From an uncultured Gammaproteobacteria bacterium (GTDB lineage: Bacteria; Pseudomonadota; Gammaproteobacteria; Arenicellales; JAANXG01): a stretch of 32,313 nucleotides of DNA. The position numbers were made by a program, and so were the translations under genes. The stretch's first letter is position 1. Every line of letters starts with the position of its first letter. Where the stretch lies: assembly GCA_947258975.1 (NCBI GenBank), contig CAMYKK010000059.1:1-32313 (forward strand). The letters are read 5' to 3'. Shown piece by piece: positions 1 to 7,443 of this stretch. The notes beneath the pieces were generated by a model that saw nothing but the letters and a program-made list of their open reading frames with translations, was not told the DNA's origin and did not search any database.

Positions 1-1
1 C

Positions 2-409
2 GTGGGTTTCGGTGATAGTTCGTTGAACGTAGAGATCTTTGCCTACGGCGACACTCAGGACTGGAACCAATTCCTCGGCATCCAGGAGGACGTCTATCTA
101 CGCATCATGGACATCGTTAAGGAAGCTGGAACAGGCTTCGCTTTCCCGTCCCAGACGACTTACTTCAGGCGCGATACGGGCTTGAGCGAGGAGCGGTCGC
201 AAGCAGCCGAGACCGAAGTTGAGGCGTGGCGCTCTGGCGGTACCCTACCTTTTCCTGAGTTCGGACAGGACCACCGCGAACGCATGCGTAACACGTTGGC
301 TTTTCCACCGGAGGGCTCACCAGTAGCAGCTGCTGTGGCTGAAACGCCGACACGGCGATCCCGGCACGGATCAAAATCAAAGTGGTGGGGCAAAAAAAAC
401 AGCCAGTGA
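2..409 (+). CDS. Mechanosensitive ion channel (MscS family), C-terminal part
   Basis: The window opens inside this gene; the N-terminal membrane part lies upstream. The visible residues match the C-terminal cytoplasmic alpha/beta part of MscS-type channels of the longer YbdG/YnaI-like kind: a GFGDSSLNVEIFAY strand, a helix with TQDWNQFLGIQEDVYLRIMD, and the FAFPSQTTYF segment. The last 40 or so residues are a basic, low-complexity tail ending in KWWGKKNSQ. The family releases solutes across the inner membrane during osmotic downshock. The GTG at position 2 is only the first start-like codon in the window, not the true start. Confidence 0.85.
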   Translation: MGFGDSSLNVEIFAYGDTQDWNQFLGIQEDVYLRIMDIVKEAGTGFAFPSQTTYFRRDTGLSEERSQAAETEVEAWRSGGTLPFPEFGQDHRERMRNTLAFPPEGSPVAAAVAETPTRRSRHGSKSKWWGKKNSQ

Positions 410-594
410 CTTCGAATGTTCGTGAAGACGGGGCTCAACGACAGTAGTTGCGAACGAATGACCCAAAATGGGGGATCGCTACTCTATCAAAACCAACGCT
501 TCTTGATGAAGAACCAAAACTGTAGAATCACCAGCAATACGAGTATCAAGTCTTCATGGTTGTATGTCTTAGATGACACGGGGTTCATCCTGAA

Positions 595-616
595 AGCGTC
601 TATTCTAATAGACGCT
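595..616. repeat. Perfect inverted repeat (10-bp arms)
   Basis: AGCGTCTATT and AATAGACGCT are exact reverse complements separated by only CT. The hairpin lies between the MscS gene, which reads toward it, and the convergent minus-strand genes. No T-run follows on either strand, so it is at best a non-canonical terminator. Apart from this hairpin and a possible small reading frame at 634-768, positions 410-825 hold nothing I recognise. Confidence 0.5.
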
Positions 617-633
617 CCCGGCCGTTAGATTTT

Positions 634-768
634 CTACACCTCGGTCTGTTCTGCCATTTCCAAGGCATCATCAACTTCGATGCCTCGTGGCCGCATCCAG
701 GCTTTGCAGTACAAACTAACCAAGGCCGCTCTTGGCAAAGCGAGAATTAGGGGAATAACAGCGATCAA
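634..768 (-). CDS. Possible small membrane peptide (44 aa), tentative
   Basis: A short minus-strand frame with a TTG start encodes one hydrophobic helix (IAVIPLILALPRAALVSLYC) followed by a charged tail rich in Asp and Glu (GIEVDDALEMAEQTEV). It lies directly downstream of the DUF4336 gene and in the same frame, two stop codons after its end. Either it is a small separately translated membrane protein or it is the decayed end of a longer ancestral frame. There is no ATG and no clear ribosome binding site. I do not recognise the family. Confidence 0.2.
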   Translation of the reverse strand: MIAVIPLILALPRAALVSLYCKAWMRPRGIEVDDALEMAEQTEV

Positions 769-825
769 CCCGACACCGATGCGAGTCTGGCGATCTTGGT
801 CGGGCGACGACTACTGGTTTGTCCT

Positions 826-1509
826 TCAAATCCAGTTGAGGGCTTTAGCGATGATGGAGGTCGCCTCTGACTGTGCGCACTCGCCGTGTGCGATCACCAA
901 TCGGTCCGCCTTCCAGCCCAGCACATTATCTCGTGCAGCGCGGGCCGGTCCGCGTCGGAGGAAGGTTGCGCGCCACTCGCGCGGTGTGCTGCCATGTTCA
1001 CCAACCAGGCCGTCGAGCCGCATCAGCATCCCTTTCCAGCCCGACATGTTCGATTCGGGATGCCGCTGAATAAGGTCGCATACAATCGCGGTCCGGGACG
1101 CGCGGTGGAAGAACACAACCTCCTCCATCGCGAACGAGCCGCGGAAGATCACCTGGTCGATATCCGCCGCCCACCCAGGGTCAGGCTCATCGCCGAGTTC
1201 GGCAACAAAGCGCAATTCGGGCTTCTTCTGGGCGAGACCAGGCGGCGCATAGAGGCGTGCGTCGGGCCAATGTTCGGACCACTCGGACAAGAACAGATGA
1301 TGAATCTTGTTCGGCGAGAGGATGTACCGCACCGGTCCGATGGCCTCCACCGCGTTGGTCAGATCTTCCGTCAGTGCTATTGGCGACCACACCCACGAAT
1401 TGCCATCCGAGAGCCGCGCCACCACCATGCGAGTGGGGTACGGGAAGCCGAAAAACGAGACCGCTGGCCCGTCGGCTACATAAAGAGATGGTCCGAACGC
1501 TTCCAGCAT
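826..1509 (-). CDS. DUF4336 domain-containing protein
   Basis: A 227-residue protein that I recognise as DUF4336, a family with a metallo-beta-lactamase-like fold and unknown substrate. Visible family features are the N-terminal GPxxYxxDGPAVxxxGFPYPTRM region, the central RYILSPNKIHHLFLSEW segment, and the second half with VIFRGSFAMEEVVFFHRASRTAIVCDLIQ. The usual HxHxDH metal motif is not visible, and HHLFL is the nearest equivalent. The start is the ATG at 1507-1509. The gene stands alone and diverges from the peroxiredoxin gene. Its biochemical role is unknown. Confidence 0.8.
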   Translation of the reverse strand: MLEAFGPSLYVADGPAVSFFGFPYPTRMVVARLSDGNSWVWSPIALTEDLTNAVEAIGPVRYILSPNKIHHLFLSEWSEHWPDARLYAPPGLAQKKPELRFVAELGDEPDPGWAADIDQVIFRGSFAMEEVVFFHRASRTAIVCDLIQRHPESNMSGWKGMLMRLDGLVGEHGSTPREWRATFLRRGPARAARDNVLGWKADRLVIAHGECAQSEATSIIAKALNWI

Positions 1510-1557
1510 CGATACAGGATAGCATAGCGTCTTAGTAGCCGCAGCTGCGGCTGCTCT

Positions 1558-1632
1558 TCGCCGCTCAGAGACGAAGTGGAAATCGATGCGAATTGTTCCA
1601 GGGTGAAGAACTGCTTTGTCTCTGGACGACCC
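1558..1632. repeat. Copy 1 of a diverged direct repeat flanking the Prx/VOC pair
   Basis: About 75 bp that align with 3089-3166 in the same orientation. Identical blocks are GTCTCTGGACGACCC at the right end, TTCCAG and ATCGAT in the middle, and AGAGACGAAG versus AGAGAGGAAG to the left. A 2-base gap between the right block and the middle block breaks any shared reading frame, so this is nucleotide homology rather than conserved protein. This copy lies in the intergenic region between the DUF4336 and peroxiredoxin genes. Confidence 0.55.
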
Positions 1633-1769
1633 TTTCCCGTCTTTGGCATACGTCCTCCAAAGCCGACATTTGTCGCACGTTCCGATTTATTGAATGACGA
1701 TCGTGAGATCCGTATTTGATACAATGGTATTTGGAGACCGAATATTACGACTATCGGATTAGGACTGGC

Positions 1770-2372
1770 ATGAGTACAAATTATTTGGAACTGCCGAAAG
1801 ATCTGCCGCGCCCGTTTGACGATGACGCGGCGTCTCATTTACACGGGATGAATTTCCCCGGGTTCGCGCTTCCCGCCACCAACGGCGCGAACGTTGATGT
1901 GGCGGCCATGCCCGGCCGCGTGGTGATTTACATCTACCCGATGACTGGACGTCCAGGTGTTCCGTTGCCCGCCGGCTGGGACAACATCCCGGGCGCGCGC
2001 GGCTGTACGCCTCAGTCGTGCAGCTTTCGCGACCATTATTCCGAGCTGCAATCGCTGAATACTTCCGTATTTGGGTTGAGCACACAGGCCAGTGACCACC
2101 AGAAGGAGGCGCGCGATCGTTTACAGCTTTCTTTCGAGCTGCTGAGCGACAGCGGATTGCGTTTGAAGCAGGTGCTCGATCTGCCCACCTTTACCGTCGC
2201 CGGCAAAGAGCTGTACAAGCGCCTAACGCTTGTCGTCGAGAAGGGGCGCATCCAGAAGGTGTTCTATCCGGTCTTTCCGCCCGATCAGAGTGCCAACGAA
2301 GTACTTGCTTGGATACGGCGGAATACCCAAGTGGACGCTGCCGGAGACGCGCCCCAACCGGCGCACCCCTGA
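1770..2372 (+). CDS. Peroxiredoxin (PrxQ/AhpC-TSA-like)
   Basis: A 200-residue thioredoxin-fold peroxidase that would reduce peroxides in the cytoplasm; no signal peptide is present. After a strand with VVIYIYPMTGRPG comes GARGCTPQSCSFRDHY, with Cys79 and Cys84 in a TPQSC arrangement. In this subfamily the second Cys, following the TP, is expected to be the peroxidatic one and its neighbour a possible resolving Cys. FELLSD and the closing beta strand are also typical. The ATG at 1770 was chosen over an upstream in-frame start at 1716 because homology starts just after it. The VOC-family gene begins 22 bases downstream, so the two are probably co-transcribed. Confidence 0.85.
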   Translation: MSTNYLELPKDLPRPFDDDAASHLHGMNFPGFALPATNGANVDVAAMPGRVVIYIYPMTGRPGVPLPAGWDNIPGARGCTPQSCSFRDHYSELQSLNTSVFGLSTQASDHQKEARDRLQLSFELLSDSGLRLKQVLDLPTFTVAGKELYKRLTLVVEKGRIQKVFYPVFPPDQSANEVLAWIRRNTQVDAAGDAPQPAHP

Positions 2373-2394
2373 GCGCGACCCTGGGGGGCTTGGG

Positions 2395-3051
2395 GTGTCG
2401 CGCTGCGTCATTGATCACATCGTTGTCACCGCGCACTCTCTTGAGGGGGGTGCCGCGCTGGTGCGCGAGGCGCTTGGGGTCTCCCCCCAGGTTGGTGGGG
2501 AACACCCGCGTATGGGAACCCACAATCTCCTTGTGCGGCTCGGAGATACTTTGTTCTTGGAGGTCATCGCCCCCAACCCGGCTGCCCCGGCTCCATCCCG
2601 CCCGCGCTGGTTTGCACTCGACACCCTTCATCCGAACGCCGCCCCGTCCCTTGCGGCCTGGGTTGCGCGTACATCCGACATTCATGCTGTCGCTTCTGCG
2701 TCCCCTGAGGCATTGGGAAATATCGAGCCTATGACCCGAGGTACGCTCAGTTGGCTAATTACCATAACCCCTGATGGCTCGCTTCCGTTTGGCGGTATCG
2801 CGCCGGCCCTCATCGAGTGGCAAACTGATGAGCACCCTGCGGCGAAGCTTCAAGATCAGGGGTTGTCGCTCGCCGGCCTTGAACTGTTTCATCCCGAGCC
2901 AAAGCGAATATCTCGCCTGCTTCTGTCGTTGGGCATTGATGCCCCTCTGACCGTCTTGCCCATATCCAGTGGTTCACGCCCGCGATTGGTCGCGCACATC
3001 AACACACCGCTTGGCGTTCGTTTGCTTTCGGCAATCCAACTGAGACATTAA
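2395..3051 (+). CDS. VOC superfamily (glyoxalase-like domain) protein
   Basis: A 218-residue protein of the glyoxalase-like type (Glyoxalase_3 family). It opens with IDHIVVTAHSLEGGAALVREALGV, in which Asp-His is the usual first metal-ligand position of VOC proteins, and continues with GTHNLLVRLGDTLFLEVI, the second half of the first betaalphabetabetabeta module. A second module follows, with LAGLELFHPEP. The GTG at 2395, preceded by a GGGGGG-rich sequence, was chosen as start; an upstream in-frame start at 2230 would sit inside the peroxiredoxin gene. The substrate is unknown. Pairing with a peroxiredoxin suggests a detoxification role, which is inference. Confidence 0.75.
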   Translation: MSRCVIDHIVVTAHSLEGGAALVREALGVSPQVGGEHPRMGTHNLLVRLGDTLFLEVIAPNPAAPAPSRPRWFALDTLHPNAAPSLAAWVARTSDIHAVASASPEALGNIEPMTRGTLSWLITITPDGSLPFGGIAPALIEWQTDEHPAAKLQDQGLSLAGLELFHPEPKRISRLLLSLGIDAPLTVLPISSGSRPRLVAHINTPLGVRLLSAIQLRH

Positions 3052-3088
3052 TACGAAAGACCGCTTGCTAAATATTGATTGACCCTTT

Positions 3089-3166
3089 TTGGCCGGGGAG
3101 AGAGGAAGCAGATATCGATCCAAAAATTTCCAGAGCGAAAACACTTCTTTAGTCTCTGGACGACCC
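3089..3166. repeat. Copy 2 of the diverged direct repeat
   Basis: This copy aligns with 1558-1632 in the same orientation and ends in the identical 15-mer GTCTCTGGACGACCC. It begins about 40 bases after the VOC gene and abuts the DUF2283-like remnant. The two copies therefore bracket the peroxiredoxin and VOC genes. Confidence 0.55.
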
Positions 3167-3263
3167 ACGAAGGAGGAAACTTCGGATACAGACAAGGGTT
3201 CGCCTCACGGGTTACCGCGCCAGTCCTCGACACTACCAAGGTACAGGTTCTTCAACGTCTGCA

Positions 3264-3398
3264 TTCGGGGTTGTGCTGGATTACGAAAAAAATAGGCGTC
3301 TGGTCGATATCGATATTGCCAATACCAGTACCAAGGTCAACCTGGAAAAGCTTATTCTCAACAAACTACCCAGTGTCGTGGAAACAGCTGCTGCATGA
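3264..3398 (+). pseudogene. Remnant of a DUF2283-type protein (C-terminal end)
   Basis: The plus-strand frame with codons starting at 3264 reads FGVVLDYEKNRRLVDIDIAN followed by TSTKVNLEKLILNKLP and a TGA at 3396-3398. GVVLDYDxxGRLVGIDIxxAS is the recognisable core of the small DUF2283 family. The frame stays open upstream but contains no start codon and no match to the N-terminal half of the family. The repeat copy at 3089-3166 lies where that half should be. I read this as the surviving 3-prime end of a gene that was cut when the repeat region was rearranged. Confidence 0.5.
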
Positions 3399-3566
3399 AG
3401 TGCGCGTAGGTTCAATGCCGGAGAAGTGACGCTTCGTCTCACGCATCGTGTCGTCTTGGCGCCGCATCTTTTCTGGATGTCATAATAGTTTCTTTGGTTT
3501 CTGCCTGGATGCAATAATCAGCTTATTATCGCAACTGGCAGGGCTTAATCAGAGGTTCTCTAAGAC

Positions 3567-4106
3567 ATGAAATCGCTCGCAGATCAATTGTTGACAGCAG
3601 GTCTAACGGACAAGCAATCTGTTAAGAACGTGCGCAAACAAAAACAAAAGCAAAATAGGAAATCCAAGAAAGTACGAGGCGAAGACTCGGAAATCACCAA
3701 ACAGGTTGAGCAAGCGCGGCGCGATAAAGCAAGCCGAGATAAGGAGTTAAACCGTCTGCGGCAGTTGGAAGTAGAGAAGAATTCGCAACTCGCGCAAATT
3801 CAACAACTAATAGACACAAGCAAGATAGATAGAACAGAAGGTGAACTGGCCTATCATGTCAATGTCGACGGCAAAGTCAAAAGCATCAACGTCACCGGCG
3901 AACAGAAAAAACAATTAACCCGCAACCAGATCGCAATCGTATTCCGGGAAACAGGTAAACCGGAACTGGTGCCGCGAGTGGTTGCTGAAAAAATCGCACA
4001 ACGCGATGCGTCCTTTGTTGTTGAGAATGAAAATGAAGCATATGCTCAGTCGGCGGAAGACGACCCTTATGCGGACTATCAAATACCGGATGATTTGGTT
4101 TGGTAA
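3567..4106 (+). CDS. DUF2058 domain-containing protein (YaiL family)
   Basis: A 179-residue protein recognisable as DUF2058/YaiL, described as a nucleoprotein or polynucleotide-associated protein in gammaproteobacteria. It starts with MKSLADQLLTAGL, followed by a highly basic stretch (KNVRKQKQKQNRKSKK), a long charged coiled-coil region at about residues 45-85, and a globular C-terminal half with ELAYHVNVDGKVKSINVT. The acidic end (AEDDPYADYQIPDDLVW) is also typical. It is monocistronic, with about 140 bases of upstream sequence. Nucleic-acid binding is inferred from composition. Confidence 0.9.
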   Translation: MKSLADQLLTAGLTDKQSVKNVRKQKQKQNRKSKKVRGEDSEITKQVEQARRDKASRDKELNRLRQLEVEKNSQLAQIQQLIDTSKIDRTEGELAYHVNVDGKVKSINVTGEQKKQLTRNQIAIVFRETGKPELVPRVVAEKIAQRDASFVVENENEAYAQSAEDDPYADYQIPDDLVW

Positions 4107-4114
4107 TGCGCGTT

Positions 4115-4201
4115 GAATGCCGTATCTGGCGAATAGAGTCGAAGCCCCTTGGGGGCGCCACTTTATCCAGATCGGTGCCTATGCGGTGTGATCCGGCATT
4201 C
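4115..4201. repeat. Nested inverted repeats downstream of the DUF2058 gene
   Basis: GAATGCCG (4115-4122) pairs exactly with CGGCATTC (4194-4201). Inside it, ATCTGG (4124-4129) pairs with CCAGAT (4167-4172), and a small GC-rich hairpin GCCCC-TT-GGGGC lies near 4144-4155. The RNA could fold into a branched structure of about 87 nt in the 3-prime untranslated region of the DUF2058 gene. It may act in termination or stability; no T-run follows. Confidence 0.4.
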
Positions 4202-4316
4202 ATCTACGGGCGGGTTCTGTGCGACCCCGTCAATCAAGCTCGCCGTAAAACCCACGAGGGCTTCCAGGCCCAATGAAGCGATTTAGGACCGACCCTATCT
4301 TAGGTACGCGCGGCTC

Positions 4317-5246
4317 ATGCTTGCCACACTGAACGCCATCGCGCCGATCTTTCTTATTATTGTCATCGGCCACCTGCTGTACCGTAGAAAAATCGTCGGC
4401 GCGGAGGTGTGGTCCGCCATCGAGCACATTTGTTTCTATCTGCTATTCCCGTTTCTCATCATCCGTACCTTGAGCCGCGCCGACCTCGGCCGGGTACCGG
4501 TGCTTGACTTCGCGATGGTGATGGTTGTCGCGGTGCTCGGTATGGCGTTACTTCTGTTCGCCGCGCGGCTGTTACTGGCTCGTTACCACCGCCTGCCGGG
4601 CCCGACCTTCACGAGCCTTTTTCAAGGGGCGACGCGATTCCACGGTTTCATGGCTCTGGCTATAGTTGGCCCCCTATACGGCGATGCTGGCGTCACCCTT
4701 GCGGCTCTGGCCCTCGGTGTCATGGTCCCGATCATCAATGTGATGAACGTGACCGTCCTTACCATGTACGGTGACACGCAGCACCCGCCGGGAATAAAAA
4801 TGGTTCTTGCGCGGGTGGCGCAAAATCCGCTCATCCTGGCTTGTATCGCGGGACTGGTCCTGAATCTCACGGGAGTACCGGATTTCGCCTTCAACGCCAT
4901 TGAAATCATTGGCAGCGGGGGGCTCGGACTGGCGCTGCTGGCCGTGGGGGCAGGATTACGCCTGGATCATGTGACCGCCAACAAGACCCTGATTGTGCTG
5001 GGCGTGCTGATCCGTCTGCTCGGTATGCCGCTATGCGTATTATTGATGAGCGCGATTGTCGGACTGGAAGGCCTGGCCCGGACCGTGGCAGTTATCGCCG
5101 GTGCGGTGCCGACGGCTTCGACCGCCTACGTGATGGCGCGCAAGATGGGGGGGGACGCCCCGCTGATGGCGAACATCGTGACATTCCAGGTTGTAATTGC
5201 CGCATTTACGCTGCCTGTTTTCATCTACGTCGCGGAAAATACCTGA
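4317..5246 (+). CDS. AEC (auxin efflux carrier) family transporter
   Basis: A 309-residue integral membrane protein with about ten hydrophobic segments in two repeats of five, the usual size and layout of the Mem_trans/AEC family. The opening IAPIFLIIVIGHLLYRRKIV and the broken-helix signatures near GATRFHGFMALAIVGPLYG and AVPTASTAYVMARKMGGD match bacterial members such as malonate, malate or other organic-anion exporters. The second-repeat sequence LGLALLAVGAGLRL is also typical. The substrate cannot be told from sequence. The start is the ATG at 4317, although the ribosome binding site is weak. The gene is monocistronic. Confidence 0.9.
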   Translation: MLATLNAIAPIFLIIVIGHLLYRRKIVGAEVWSAIEHICFYLLFPFLIIRTLSRADLGRVPVLDFAMVMVVAVLGMALLLFAARLLLARYHRLPGPTFTSLFQGATRFHGFMALAIVGPLYGDAGVTLAALALGVMVPIINVMNVTVLTMYGDTQHPPGIKMVLARVAQNPLILACIAGLVLNLTGVPDFAFNAIEIIGSGGLGLALLAVGAGLRLDHVTANKTLIVLGVLIRLLGMPLCVLLMSAIVGLEGLARTVAVIAGAVPTASTAYVMARKMGGDAPLMANIVTFQVVIAAFTLPVFIYVAENT

Positions 5247-5833
5247 AATCGATGGCGCGGCGCGAATAATAGGGGACGTAATATCGCAAATAATCGGGCA
5301 GCGGCCACGATTCATAGAAAAGGTGCCAAATTGCAGGGGGCGTCGCGTCTAACTGGCGTCACACCCGTGAGACTGCGTGGGCGGGAACCGGAGGGTGAGG
5401 GGTTCGCAATTCCTGAGACGGCTTGACTCAAGAACACCAGCGAGTGTCCCAGTCCAGCGAAAGTTTGCTCACATTCTTGCACGGCAATTGGCCGCAACGA
5501 GCTGGCTTTTGTCCGCCATCTTCGCAGCGCCGAACCTGCAACTCGGGGACCTTGTCAGACATCTGGACACATAGAACGAGCCAGCGTGCAATCGCCACGA
5601 GCGAGTGCCGCCAACGCCGAGATATGTCGAAGCGCTTGGGCTACGCCGCGCGTCTCAATGCGACCATCGGCAGGTGCTTCCGACCCGAATAATTGCGCAC
5701 ATCTAGACGAATGCGAGCGCCACAGTGGCCCGCAACCGGTGCGTGCGGAGACGCGCACCGTGCGGTACGCCGGCCCACCGCCACCCACCAGCAAAACGGC
5801 CAGCACTCAAGACGCGCCGTCTACCGAAGGTGG
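5247..5833. other. Non-coding or unassigned stretch
   Basis: About 590 bases between the AEC gene and the glutathione peroxidase gene, which face each other. Several frames of 60-90 codons stay open here, but their products are rich in Arg, Ser, Pro and Cys without any recognisable family, as expected from chance frames in GC-rich DNA. I see no tRNA, clear terminator or transposase remnant. Confidence 0.4.
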
Positions 5834-6466
5834 CTAGAGCACCTTTTCAATACTTTCTATCAGGATGGGAGACTCTGGGGTGGTACTGCTTCCGAAGTGC
5901 TTGACCACTGCGCCAGAGGGACCTACCAGATACTTGTTGAAATTCCAGCGGGGCGCTTTTGATTGGCGGGCAAGCTCTTTGAATAACGGGTGAGCGTTCG
6001 CGCCTTTCACCGAGATTGGCGCCAACATTGTGAACGTTACGCCGTAATTGAGGAAACACACCTCGGCGGTTTTTGCTTCACCGTCAGCCTCCTGGCGAAA
6101 ATCATCCGAAGGGAATCCAACCACCACAAGGCCCCGGTCGTCGTATTTTTTGTGCAGCGCCTCGAGGCCCTTAAATTGCGGGGTGAACCCACAGAAGCTG
6201 GCGGTATTAATGATGAGCAGGGGCTTACCGGCATATTCGGTGCAAAGGTTAATCGTTTTTGATGAATGCAGCTTTCGAAACTCGTAGTCCAAGTATCCTG
6301 GACACTCGCTGACTTTAGCAGACGATGGCGCACTGCTCAGATCGGCAGCCGGATGCTGCGCAGACTGAGTGAGTTCGGTTTGCTCCGCGGCCCAGACAAT
6401 TGGCACTGTGAGTGCGGAATATAGAAACGCAGAAAATAAAATCGATGCACTTAATTTACCGTTCAT
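5834..6466 (-). CDS. Secreted glutathione peroxidase family protein
   Basis: A 210-residue thiol peroxidase of the glutathione peroxidase family. Residues 1-27 form a signal peptide (basic MNGK, hydrophobic core, cleavage near VWAAEQ), so it should act in the periplasm. The active site is NTASFCGFTPQF with Cys92, a cysteine rather than selenocysteine enzyme, and the downstream WNFNKYLV carries the conserved Trp and Asn. The family GFPxNQF segment reads GFPSDDF here, so the usual catalytic Gln is Asp. The ATG at 6466 was chosen because the longer frame to 6787 runs back into the SDR gene with no signal-peptide sense. It is the last gene of the operon beginning at 8373, about 50 bases after the SDR. 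Confidence 0.88.
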   Translation of the reverse strand: MNGKLSASILFSAFLYSALTVPIVWAAEQTELTQSAQHPAADLSSAPSSAKVSECPGYLDYEFRKLHSSKTINLCTEYAGKPLLIINTASFCGFTPQFKGLEALHKKYDDRGLVVVGFPSDDFRQEADGEAKTAEVCFLNYGVTFTMLAPISVKGANAHPLFKELARQSKAPRWNFNKYLVGPSGAVVKHFGSSTTPESPILIESIEKVL

Positions 6467-6516
6467 GTTCGAAATCCTAAAGCAAGTTTCGCCGCAAGTG
6501 GGCCGGGTCGGTGGGT

Positions 6517-7443
6517 TCAATGGGTTACGTACTGGAGCGATTCCTCGTCGAAGACAATGGGTGCCTCGATACCGAGGGCCTCGAAGACTGCCGTGGAATC
6601 GCAGGTGTTGCCCTGGATGAGCATGCTGAGTTGGTCGCGCGTGACGGGGAAGAACGCGAACCGGTCGAAGAACGTTGCCACTGTGTTCACGGCCCACACT
6701 GGCACCGGCACTACTGGTTTGCTGACACCCGCTGCGCCTGCGATGAAGCGGATGACTTCCCGCCAGTCCACGGTCCGCGGGCCACACAATGGAAAGATCT
6801 TGCCGCTGCTTTCGGGCATGGTCAACGCCTTGACCACGACGGTAGCCAGGTCGCGAACATGAATCGGCGACATCTGAAAACTGCCCGCATCCAGTGGCAA
6901 CAATCCTTCATAAAACAGCGGCGCCGGCAGCGGCGAGAGAATCACATCCTGGTAGAGCTGTTTCGCAAACTCGGTCTTTCCGCGGGGGTCGCCAAAGATC
7001 AATGACGGGCGAAACACGGTCCAGTCGAGACTGGTGCTGCGCAGTACCTCCTCCGCCATGTATTTGGTGCGCTGATACCCGGTTCCGTCTGACTTTACGC
7101 CGTTCGCGCTCATCAGCAGGAAACGCTTGACCCCATTAGTTTCCGCAATGTTCATGGCGCGCTTGGCGCCGTCGAAATGTAGCGCCTGAAAAGTGATTCC
7201 GTCCTGAGGAAATTCGCGAATGATGCCGATATTGTAGATCACCGCCTCGCTGTCTTTTACAGCATCGTGCACCGCGTCGGCGTCGTCTACGTCCCCAGGC
7301 ACCAGCCAACAGCGTTCGGGCTGTTCTACCTTGTTCTCGCTGCCCCGCCGCACCAGCAGTACGGGCTCGTGTCCGTGCTCAAGCAATTGCTCGACGATAT
7401 AGCTACCGACAAATCCGGTGCCACCAAGAATCGTGACCCTCAT
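6517..7443 (-). CDS. Atypical SDR, NDUFA9-like NAD(P)-binding protein
   Basis: A 308-residue Rossmann-fold protein of the atypical short-chain dehydrogenase group close to complex I subunit NDUFA9. The nucleotide-binding loop is GGTGFVGS at residues 7-14, an Asp-rich VPGDVDDADAV follows, and YQRTK gives a YxxxK pair. The C-terminal half (MSPIHVRDLATVVVKAL, FPLCGPRTVDWREVIRFIA) matches epimerase-like proteins with a ubiquinone- or lipid-linked substrate. The product is probably a cytoplasmic, membrane-facing oxidoreductase with unknown substrate. Its ATG overlaps the stop of the upstream SRPBCC gene (ATGA at 7440-7443), indicating translational coupling. Confidence 0.85.
   Translation of the reverse strand: MRVTILGGTGFVGSYIVEQLLEHGHEPVLLVRRGSENKVEQPERCWLVPGDVDDADAVHDAVKDSEAVIYNIGIIREFPQDGITFQALHFDGAKRAMNIAETNGVKRFLLMSANGVKSDGTGYQRTKYMAEEVLRSTSLDWTVFRPSLIFGDPRGKTEFAKQLYQDVILSPLPAPLFYEGLLPLDAGSFQMSPIHVRDLATVVVKALTMPESSGKIFPLCGPRTVDWREVIRFIAGAAGVSKPVVPVPVWAVNTVATFFDRFAFFPVTRDQLSMLIQGNTCDSTAVFEALGIEAPIVFDEESLQYVTH

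Noticed and set aside
886-1527. Long plus-strand frame opposite the DUF4336 gene.
   Set aside because: It is a shadow of the minus-strand gene, with Arg- and His-rich composition and no family match.
1476-1649. A minus-strand frame with GGAGG before an ATG, containing GRPETKQFFTLEQF.
   Set aside because: Part of it matches repeat copy 2, but the two copies differ by a 2-base indel, so the similarity is not protein conservation; it also overlaps the DUF4336 start.
6467-6787. N-terminal extension of the glutathione peroxidase frame.
   Set aside because: It overlaps the SDR gene and gives an Arg- and His-rich sequence; the ATG at 6466 gives a proper signal peptide.
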